Positions 57,378 through 64,000 of a stretch of 64,000 bases of DNA are shown here, one piece after another. This stretch comes from Lactobacillus kalixensis DSM 16043 (GTDB lineage Bacteria > Bacillota > Bacilli > Lactobacillales > Lactobacillaceae). The notes under the pieces are model-generated. The model saw only the letters and a list, made by a program, of their open reading frames with translations, was not told the DNA's origin and ran no database searches. The first letter of the stretch is position 1; every line of letters starts with the position of its first letter. Position numbers and translations under genes: made by a program. The stretch lies in NCBI RefSeq assembly GCF_001434335.1, contig NZ_AZFM01000006.1, positions 1-64,000 of the forward strand, given 5' to 3'.

Positions 57378-57406
57378 TTAAGAATAGACCAATTAATTGG
57401 TATAAT
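57378..57406 (+). promoter_or_regulatory. Promoter and palindrome upstream of rqcH
   Basis: TTAAGA (57378-57383), a 17-base spacer and TATAAT (57401-57406). The spacer ends in a perfect palindrome ACCAATTAATTGGT (57388-57401) that touches the -10, a good place for a repressor. Confidence 0.6.
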
Positions 57407-57433
57407 GTAAATAGTATTTTGAGGTGATTTAAC

Positions 57434-59113
57434 ATGGCTTTTGATGGTTTATTTATCCATAGCTTATTAAAAGATTTATCCCCTACTCTCATTGGGGGAC
57501 GTTTATCTAAAATATACCAACCTTTTGAACAAGATTTGGTTTTAGTTTTTAGAAAAGATCGTAAAAATTATCAATTATTGATTTCAGCTAATGCCCAGTA
57601 TCCGAGAATGTATTTAACTGAACAAACAATCTCGAATCCTGATAAGGCACCTACCTTCGTAATGGTGTTACGAAAATATTTAGAAGGTTCAGTTCTACAA
57701 TCAATTGATCAAGTTGGCTTAGATAGAATTGTTAACTTCCATTTTAGTAATCGCAACGAATTAGGAGATCAAGTTGAATTAGTTTTATCAGTTGAACTTA
57801 TGGGTCGACATAGTAACGTAATTCTTTATGACAATAAAAGTCAACATATTATTGATTTGTTAAAGAGGGTTAATCCAGATGAAAATCGTGCTAGAATGTT
57901 ACTTCCTAGAGCTAAATATGAGTTACCACCATTAAACCCTGGAGTAAATGGCTTAAATCTAAGTGAAGAACAATTTGCGCAGTTCGATGATATCAATGAT
58001 TTAATTAAGGTTATGGATGGTATGGATAGAGATGATCGTGAAGAATTACGTGGTTATCTTGAAGATGAATTTTCATATCAATCTTTTAAGACCTTCTTTA
58101 ATCAATTTAATAATCCTAAGGCTTTTGTTTTAAAAACTCCTAGAAATAAGAGAAAGATCTTTGTATATCTTCCTTATCATCTAGAGCTTGAAAGAGAAAG
58201 TTCAGATACAAACTTGAATCACGCATTAGATGAATTTTATCAATATCAAGCAAATCGAGATTGGGTTAAACAAAAAGCTGCACGTGTTGAACGTGTTGTC
58301 AGAAATGAAACAAAAAAATTAACAAAGAAAATAACTAAATTACAGAAACATTTAGATTTAGCAGAAAATTCAGAAGGCTATCGTATTCGTGGTGAAATTT
58401 TGAATGCTCATTTAAATGAAGTAAAACCAGGAATGACAAAAATATCACTTCCCAATTATTATGAAAATAATGAGCCAATTGATATTAAATTAGATGCAGC
58501 CCTCTCTCCTGCTCGCAATGCACAAAAATACTTTACAAGATATAAAAAACTGCGTGATTCAATCAAGCACGTTAATGAACAGATTAAGCTAGCTAAAGAA
58601 AATCTTGCATATTTTGATTCAATTCAAACTGCAATTGATAATGCTGATCCACAGGATATTGATCAAATTACTGAAGAACTTGAGAATCAGGGCTACATTA
58701 AGAAGCCACAAAAGAAAACGCGGAAGAAGAAAATTACTGAACGTAATTTGAACAAGTTCAAGCTTTCATCGGGTAAGACTGTTTTAGTTGGTAAAAATAA
58801 TTATCAAAATGACTGGTTAACTCTTAAAAAAGCTAACAAAGCAGATTATTGGTTCCACGTTAAGAATATGCCGGGGTCTCATGTCATCTTGCAAGATGAT
58901 CATCCTACTGAACAAGATATTAAAGAAGCTGCAGAAATTGCAGCCTACTTTTCTAAAGGAAAATTGTCTTCTCATGTTCAAGTTGATTATGTTCAAGATA
59001 AACGAGTTAAGAAGCCTAATGGTGCTAAACCTGGCTTTGTCATATATACTGGTCAGAATTCGATTGAAGTAACACCAGTTGAGCAAGATATTTTAGCTAA
59101 AAAAATCAATTAA
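57434..59113 (+). CDS. rqcH: NFACT protein RqcH (fibronectin-binding A family)
   Basis: The bacterial Rqc2 homologue, which adds alanine tails to nascent chains on stalled 50S subunits; formerly annotated FbpA. The 559-residue protein starts MAFDGLFIHSLLKDLSPTLI (NFACT-N). The DR pair in GLDRIVNFHFSNRNELGD is essential in RqcH. A coiled coil covers about 280-320. The C-terminal NFACT-R domain has DYWFHVKNMPGSHVIL. GAGGTGATTT precedes the ATG. It has its own promoter and a terminator. Confidence 0.93.
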   Translation: MAFDGLFIHSLLKDLSPTLIGGRLSKIYQPFEQDLVLVFRKDRKNYQLLISANAQYPRMYLTEQTISNPDKAPTFVMVLRKYLEGSVLQSIDQVGLDRIVNFHFSNRNELGDQVELVLSVELMGRHSNVILYDNKSQHIIDLLKRVNPDENRARMLLPRAKYELPPLNPGVNGLNLSEEQFAQFDDINDLIKVMDGMDRDDREELRGYLEDEFSYQSFKTFFNQFNNPKAFVLKTPRNKRKIFVYLPYHLELERESSDTNLNHALDEFYQYQANRDWVKQKAARVERVVRNETKKLTKKITKLQKHLDLAENSEGYRIRGEILNAHLNEVKPGMTKISLPNYYENNEPIDIKLDAALSPARNAQKYFTRYKKLRDSIKHVNEQIKLAKENLAYFDSIQTAIDNADPQDIDQITEELENQGYIKKPQKKTRKKKITERNLNKFKLSSGKTVLVGKNNYQNDWLTLKKANKADYWFHVKNMPGSHVILQDDHPTEQDIKEAAEIAAYFSKGKLSSHVQVDYVQDKRVKKPNGAKPGFVIYTGQNSIEVTPVEQDILAKKIN

Positions 59114-59116
59114 CAC

Positions 59117-59152
59117 AAAAAGGACGAAGCACTATTTTGCTTCGTCCTTTTT
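59117..59152. terminator. Bidirectional terminator
   Basis: AAAAAGGACGAAGC and GCTTCGTCCTTTTT form a perfect 14-bp stem around ACTATTTT, between rqcH and the convergent carB-like gene. Confidence 0.92.
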
Positions 59153-62100
59153 TAGATTGGTTGAGTTGTTAATGCTAGCGATTCTAGAACGTCCAATATC
59201 AGCTCAGAAGTTTCAATACTTGAGAATACTGGAATATGTGTAAATAAAGCTTGATCTCTTATTCGAATTGCATCATCACTAGCAGCATCCGATAAATTAG
59301 TAATATTAACTACCATTACTATCTTATGTTGTCTAATTTTGTCTAAAAGATTACGTGAATTTTCATGAACTTTGTCAACAACTCCTGTAGTAATACCAGC
59401 TTCTGCAAACATATTTGCAGTACCCTCAGTTGCGATTAATTTAAAACCCAAGCGGTCAAATCTACGTGCTAAATTCGTTACTTTTTTCTTATCTTCATCA
59501 CGAACAGATATAAAGATGGTGCCATAACTTGGAATATGTAAATCGCTCGCTTCATATCCTTTATACAAGGCTTTGGCTAATTGAGTATCTCTTCCCATAA
59601 CAGAACCGGAAGATTTCATCTTTGAGTCGAAGGTATTGCCACTATCATAGTTGATATATGAAAAGACAGGCATTTTAACATGAATAAAATCATTGCTTTG
59701 CCATAACTTTTCTTCGTACCCCATCTCTGCTAAGCTAACTCCTGCAATTGCTTTAGTTGCACAAGCTGTAATATCTTTATCGACAGATTTTGATAAGAAA
59801 GCAACATTATGACCAGCATAAGGTTTTATTTGAAGAATGTAGATTTTATTATCAACCTTTAAATAGTGCAAGTTAAAGATACCACGGGTTTTAAGTTTAT
59901 TAATCAACTTAATTGAGTATTGGGCAAGCTGATTTTGTCCTTCGATACTAAAACTTTGTGGCTTGTAAACAGCAATAGAATCTGATGCGTGAGAACCAGT
60001 TTGTTCTAGATGCTCAATTATTCCTGGAATTGTTGTCTTATTTCCATCAGAGATCGCAGTTACTTCATATTTGTTACCTTCAATAAAACGCGAAATTGAA
60101 ATCTGATCAAGTTGATTTTCTTGCAAATATTTTTCAACAGCTGGTAAATCATAAACTACTGCTGATTTCTGCTTAACTTCTTTACTAAAACCGCCAATCA
60201 AAATTGGAAAGCCATATTCGTTTACAAAATCTATCGCTTTCGTTTCACTCTTGGTTGTTAAGATAGGTACTCGTTTTAGATGCGGTAGCGGGCTTGCTAA
60301 TAATTGGTCAATTTTTTCTCTTAAGTTGTAAACTTGACTTCCCAAAATATGCAAACCATTTTCAATTAAACGTTGCCTTAGAGCGCTTGCTTTTTTACCT
60401 GAAAATTGCAGTAGGACTTCGCTAATATTTTCTTTGCGAGCAACTGAAACAATATTTTCAACAGTAATTGGATCAAAATAAAGCCGATCAATGTTACGAT
60501 AATTAGCTGCTACTGATTCATCGTTATTTGATAAAAGAATCGTTGCATAACCCAAATTATGTAAAGTCTTAGCGGCGTGAGCCACCATATAATCAAATTC
60601 ACTTGTTACTGAAACTTGTAATGGTAGCAAGCCAACAATCAAAACTTTTTTGTCTTGATTAATTGGCTCTACTTCGTTTTGAACGTGATAAGCACTATAG
60701 TAAGTATGAAAATTAGGACGGTATACTCCAGCTGAGCCATCAATTTCTAAATAAGAACGCGTGATTTCAAATTTATTAAGTAAAGTCTCGACTTCTATCA
60801 AAGAAATATGACATATTTTTGCAATCATTATATTAGTAAAGCCGCGCTTTTTAGCTTCTAAAAGTAATTCAGCATCTAAATCTTCCGTATCATGAAGATT
60901 TTTACCGATTTTTATTAAATCTTGTAATTTTTGGTAATAAACAGGATGAATAAAGATAATATTTTGTAATTCAGCGTATGTTAACCCTATATAGATGGCA
61001 GCTAAAAGTCTAATGGTATGAAGCTCATCTGGATTGGCCAAATCATCGATGATTTCTTTTTTATCCTTTTTAATCTCTTCCATAAAGGTGTTTGAAGCTA
61101 TGTCAAAATCGGTGGTCGAGGCAAGTGCCTTAATAAAAGCAGATTCAAAGTTCTGTCCAACTCCAAGTGCTTCCCCACTCGCTTGCATTCGGTTTCCTAA
61201 TCGATAATGATTGTAACCAGACTCAGATAATGACCAATATGGCATTTTAATTGAAATTGCGTCAAGAGTCGGTTCAACTGCAGCATTTAATCCAGAAATA
61301 GGATCAGTAATCTCGTTAAGAGAGTAACCTAATGCTACTTTGGCTACAATATAACCCACAGCATATAATCCTGATCTTTGAATCCAAACAGCACTTCTAG
61401 TAAGACGTGGAGTAATTGTTAAAACCTTTGTTTCGATTTGTGTTCCATGATGTCTTACCGCAAAGTGAATACTTAAAATTCCAAGAACGTTTAAATTGTC
61501 TGCAATTTTTTTACTGATTGCTCGTAATTCTTGAATTTGATCATTATTCAATGTTAATGCCGGCATGACAATTGTTGAATCACCTGAGTTGATCCCAACA
61601 GGTTCAATCGAATCCGCAAAATTAATAAATACGATGTTACCGGAACTATCGCGAATAATATTTACAATAACTTCTTCCCAAGTAGATAAATCTTCAGTTA
61701 AGCGATAATGCTTCCAAGAAAAAGTTTCACTTTGACTTTCATTTTTAAAAAAGTTGATTAATTCATCAGGGGTTTTGAAACCCAAATGTTCGTTATGAAC
61801 ATAGCGATGATATTTGGTAACTAAAACTGGAAACGATACTGAATCAGGAATCTTTTTAATTGGATTTACTAAGTCATTAGCTTTCAAATTTGATAATTGC
61901 CAAGATTGATTAACAGAAATATCTAATTTGTTTAAAAATTCAGTTCTTTTTTGTTGATTACCAATCGTTAGTAATTTTGGATTAAGGGTTAAAAACCGGA
62001 TGTTCATCTGTTGAAGAATCCCATCTTGCAATAATTTATGAGCAACCTTTAATCCTGTAGTTGAACCATATGCAGTTAAAATTGCATCCGGTTCCTCCAT

Positions 62101-62337
62101 TCTTAGTATTCTCTTTAAAAAATCAAGAGTCATTGGTTCAAGATAAACAGTCACATCTTCTCTTTTATCAGTAGAAACCGTAGCTGGATTAGGATTTACT
62201 AAAACTACTTGAATTCCTTCTTCTACTAAAGCGTCAATTGCTTCATTAGCTAAGAGATCCATTTCTGCTACACTACCAATTAAAGTTGGTCCAGAACCAA
62301 TAATTAAAACTTTATCTAAATCATTCTCTAAAGGCAT
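59152..62337 (-). CDS. carB: CarB-like protein with degenerate ATP sites (putative pseudoenzyme)
   Basis: A full-length 1061-residue homologue of the carbamoyl-phosphate synthetase large subunit. The start IIGSGPTLIGSVAEMD, the duplicated halves and the C-terminal MGS-like domain (GTIFISVRDEDKKKVTNLAR, LIATEGTANMFAEAG, VDKVHE) fix the family. Aligned by eye with the E. coli enzyme, the first site has His291 for Gln285, Thr307 for Glu299, Thr309 for Asn301 and no GGSGGG loop. The second has His824 for Gln829, Gln836 for Glu841, Lys838 for Asn843 and Tyr840 for Arg845. Both should fail to bind Mg-ATP normally. The frame is uninterrupted, so a non-catalytic role or strongly altered chemistry is inferred. 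It follows carA by 4 bp. Confidence 0.85.
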   Translation of the reverse strand: MPLENDLDKVLIIGSGPTLIGSVAEMDLLANEAIDALVEEGIQVVLVNPNPATVSTDKREDVTVYLEPMTLDFLKRILRMEEPDAILTAYGSTTGLKVAHKLLQDGILQQMNIRFLTLNPKLLTIGNQQKRTEFLNKLDISVNQSWQLSNLKANDLVNPIKKIPDSVSFPVLVTKYHRYVHNEHLGFKTPDELINFFKNESQSETFSWKHYRLTEDLSTWEEVIVNIIRDSSGNIVFINFADSIEPVGINSGDSTIVMPALTLNNDQIQELRAISKKIADNLNVLGILSIHFAVRHHGTQIETKVLTITPRLTRSAVWIQRSGLYAVGYIVAKVALGYSLNEITDPISGLNAAVEPTLDAISIKMPYWSLSESGYNHYRLGNRMQASGEALGVGQNFESAFIKALASTTDFDIASNTFMEEIKKDKKEIIDDLANPDELHTIRLLAAIYIGLTYAELQNIIFIHPVYYQKLQDLIKIGKNLHDTEDLDAELLLEAKKRGFTNIMIAKICHISLIEVETLLNKFEITRSYLEIDGSAGVYRPNFHTYYSAYHVQNEVEPINQDKKVLIVGLLPLQVSVTSEFDYMVAHAAKTLHNLGYATILLSNNDESVAANYRNIDRLYFDPITVENIVSVARKENISEVLLQFSGKKASALRQRLIENGLHILGSQVYNLREKIDQLLASPLPHLKRVPILTTKSETKAIDFVNEYGFPILIGGFSKEVKQKSAVVYDLPAVEKYLQENQLDQISISRFIEGNKYEVTAISDGNKTTIPGIIEHLEQTGSHASDSIAVYKPQSFSIEGQNQLAQYSIKLINKLKTRGIFNLHYLKVDNKIYILQIKPYAGHNVAFLSKSVDKDITACATKAIAGVSLAEMGYEEKLWQSNDFIHVKMPVFSYINYDSGNTFDSKMKSSGSVMGRDTQLAKALYKGYEASDLHIPSYGTIFISVRDEDKKKVTNLARRFDRLGFKLIATEGTANMFAEAGITTGVVDKVHENSRNLLDKIRQHKIVMVVNITNLSDAASDDAIRIRDQALFTHIPVFSSIETSELILDVLESLALTTQPI

Positions 62338-62341
62338 TTCC

Positions 62342-63397
62342 CTACCTCATCATCTTTAAAAAACGATCAAAAATTTCTAAAGCATCCAAACTGCCAGGTG
62401 CTCCTTCAGGATTGAAGGCAGTGGCAATTAACTTTTCATTTTCCATTTCAAAACCGGCAAGTAATTCAGTATGTAATTCGTAATACTCATGACTCATATT
62501 GAGCTTGACACTATCTGGTAAAACTAATTTGTCAATATCCATTGAAGTTTGCCAAATTAAGTTTGAATTTTGTTCAATAACTGGATAATTTATGCCATTA
62601 AATTCTTGTGGTAAATCCACTAATTCTAAATTTAAATAATCGCTTAACACCAAAAAACCTAAACCAATACCAAGAATAGGACATTTTTGATAAAAATGAT
62701 CCAAGATTGGTTTGACTACTGGAAGGACTTCTTCAGCTTTACCTGGACCATTAGAAATAATAATTCCATCTGGTCTTAAATTCTCAATATCAAGTGGCTT
62801 TGCATTATACGGAAGAACATTTACGTTAACTTGTCGTAATGATAATTCTCTGAGCATTGAGTGTTTTAATCCAAGATCAAGAACTGCAACCGTTTTACCA
62901 ATATTTGGTGCAGCATAGGCATTTTTGGTCGAAACAGTTGCTGACTTATTTTTAGGCAAAACTAAAGCTTTGATTTGATCAAAAGCATGCTCATCATCTG
63001 TATCCATGATTGATGCTTTAATTGTTCCTTCATTCATCAATCGATGAACAAGAGCTCGAGTGTCGACATTAAAAATTGCAGGAATTTTCTTTTCTTTTAA
63101 AAAAGAATCTAGATCCTGAAAATTTCCATTATCTGAAATGTTTAAAGCAACATCATTAGCAATAATTCCTTTAACAGTTGGATCAATACTTTCATAATCA
63201 ATTGAGTTAATACCACTATTTCCAATCATTGGAGTAGTAAAAACCAAAATTTTACCAGCGTTAGTAGGATCGGTTAATGCTTCTTGATATCCAAAATTAG
63301 CAGTTTGAATTGCTAACTCTCCAGTTGAAATAATTGAAGCCCCTATCCCCTCACCTGGAAAAGAACTACCATCTTCAAGAATTAAATACCGTTTCAT
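62342..63397 (-). CDS. carA: CarA-like protein lacking the glutaminase Cys and His (putative pseudoenzyme)
   Basis: A full-length 351-residue homologue of the small, glutamine-hydrolysing subunit. The N-terminal domain is clear (YLILEDGSSFPGEGIGAS, TANFGYQEALTDPTNAGKIL, IFNVDTRALVHRL). So is the amidotransferase fold (IIISNGPGKAEEV). The nucleophile motif GICLGHQ reads GIGLGFL, so Cys is Gly245. The HPE motif reads NPE, so His is Asn329, while Glu331 stays. Ammonia cannot be released from glutamine by the usual triad. It is 4 bp after rluD and 4 bp before carB, a likely single transcript. Confidence 0.87.
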   Translation of the reverse strand: MKRYLILEDGSSFPGEGIGASIISTGELAIQTANFGYQEALTDPTNAGKILVFTTPMIGNSGINSIDYESIDPTVKGIIANDVALNISDNGNFQDLDSFLKEKKIPAIFNVDTRALVHRLMNEGTIKASIMDTDDEHAFDQIKALVLPKNKSATVSTKNAYAAPNIGKTVAVLDLGLKHSMLRELSLRQVNVNVLPYNAKPLDIENLRPDGIIISNGPGKAEEVLPVVKPILDHFYQKCPILGIGLGFLVLSDYLNLELVDLPQEFNGINYPVIEQNSNLIWQTSMDIDKLVLPDSVKLNMSHEYYELHTELLAGFEMENEKLIATAFNPEGAPGSLDALEIFDRFLKMMR

Positions 63398-63401
63398 TTA
63401 A

Positions 63402-64000
63402 TCACTTTTCTCTTCTAAGTTCATTAAGCGTATCTTCAAAAATTTTAGGTGGCTTAACTTCAAATGTTAATTGTTTGCCAGTCTTTGGATGTTTAAAACC
63501 TAAAACTTCCGCATGCAAAAACTGACCGGACCCCTTTAGAGTTTTCTTTGGACCATAAAGTGGGTCTCCTGCTACGGGATGCCCAATGTATGATAAATGT
63601 ACTCTAATTTGATGGGTTCGTCCTGTCTCGAGTTTACATTTGATTAAGCTGTAATTCTTAAATTGCTCTAATACCTTAAAATGGGTTACAGCATTTTTGC
63701 CATTTTCAACAACGGCCATTTTTTTACGATCATTTGGGTTTCGGCCAATTGGTGCATCAATCTTACCATTTTCTTCACCAAAATTACCGTGAACAATTGC
63801 TAAATAATATCTTTCGTTAGTCTTGTTAGCCAATTGCTTTTCTAAAGACTCGCGGGCTTGACTATTCTTAGCAATCATTAGAAGTCCAGATGTATCTTTA
63901 TCAATACGGTGAACAATCCCAGGTCTAAAACCTTCAGGACTTGCTGCCAAATTGCGAGTATGATACAAAAGTGCATTAACAAGAGTATGATCAGGGTGCC
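63402..64000 (-). CDS. rluD: Pseudouridine synthase RluD family (5' end outside the window)
   Basis: The C-terminal 199 residues of an RluA/RluD-type 23S rRNA pseudouridine synthase. The catalytic segment RPGIVHRIDKDTSGLLMIAK contains the active Asp. Other family blocks are HPDHTLVNALLYH at the window edge, GRTHQIRVHLSYIGHPVAGD and the end ERYYLAIVHG. The N-terminal S4 domain must lie to the right of base 64000. In Bacillus this gene (ylyB) directly precedes the pyr operon; here carA follows. Confidence 0.93.
   Translation of the reverse strand, partial: HPDHTLVNALLYHTRNLAASPEGFRPGIVHRIDKDTSGLLMIAKNSQARESLEKQLANKTNERYYLAIVHGNFGEENGKIDAPIGRNPNDRKKMAVVENGKNAVTHFKVLEQFKNYSLIKCKLETGRTHQIRVHLSYIGHPVAGDPLYGPKKTLKGSGQFLHAEVLGFKHPKTGKQLTFEVKPPKIFEDTLNELRREK

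Overview
The window is a stretch of chromosome from a low-G+C lactic acid bacterium, most likely a Lactobacillus of the johnsonii/gasseri group. This rests on gene order, protein sequence style and AT-rich codon use; no species-level search was possible. It is almost entirely housekeeping DNA, with no tRNA or rRNA genes, no CRISPR array, no prophage and no intact insertion sequence. Most genes read rightward. Convergent or isolated transcription units are closed by well-formed bidirectional hairpin terminators.

Layout: (1) 1-2.4 kb: a 5'-truncated D-2-hydroxyacid dehydrogenase remnant abutting a hairpin, then a leftward DedA/amino-acid permease pair. (2) 2.5-9.6 kb: uvrC, obgE, an OatA-like acyltransferase, rnz, an SDR oxidoreductase and a LapA-like protein. 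(3) 9.7-18 kb: rpmF, a 5'-nucleotidase-type phosphoesterase, dnaE, and the glycolytic pair pfkA-pyk. (4) 18-22.3 kb: a tight overlapping operon cvfB-xerD-ribT-scpA-scpB-rluB, joining RNA binding, chromosome dimer resolution and SMC/ScpAB condensation. (5) 22.3-28.5 kb: an FMN riboswitch controlling the riboflavin transporter ribU, then a LysM protein, cmk, rpsA, der and a TPR protein. (6) 28.6-35.9 kb: YitT, cca, a TrhA/hemolysin III protein, DegV, YozE, a Na+/H+ antiporter, rbgA and rnhB. (7) 36-43.3 kb: dprA, topA, trmFO, xerC, hslV and hslU, in the order known from Bacillus but without codY. (8) 43.4-53.4 kb: an aldose epimerase-like protein, an orphan LysR effector domain, plsY, parE-parC, a LysR regulator, ppaC, a cyclophilin and an XRE regulator. 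(9) 53.4-54.5 kb: a 1.1-kb very AT-rich stretch without a credible gene. (10) 54.5-64 kb: adenosine deaminase, a second DegV, a MarR-like regulator, the NFACT protein RqcH/FbpA, and a leftward rluD-carA-carB unit.

The most unusual content is the carA-carB pair. Both reading frames are full length, but by eye the glutaminase Cys and His of CarA are gone. Key Mg-ATP ligands are replaced in both ATP-grasp halves of CarB, while the C-terminal regulatory (MGS-like) domain still looks recognisable. This suggests a maintained pseudoenzyme complex rather than a carbamoyl-phosphate synthetase. A second notable signal is a perfect 10-bp hairpin that buries the dprA ribosome-binding site and has a competence-box-like motif in its loop. 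This would allow translation only from transcripts that start inside the hairpin.
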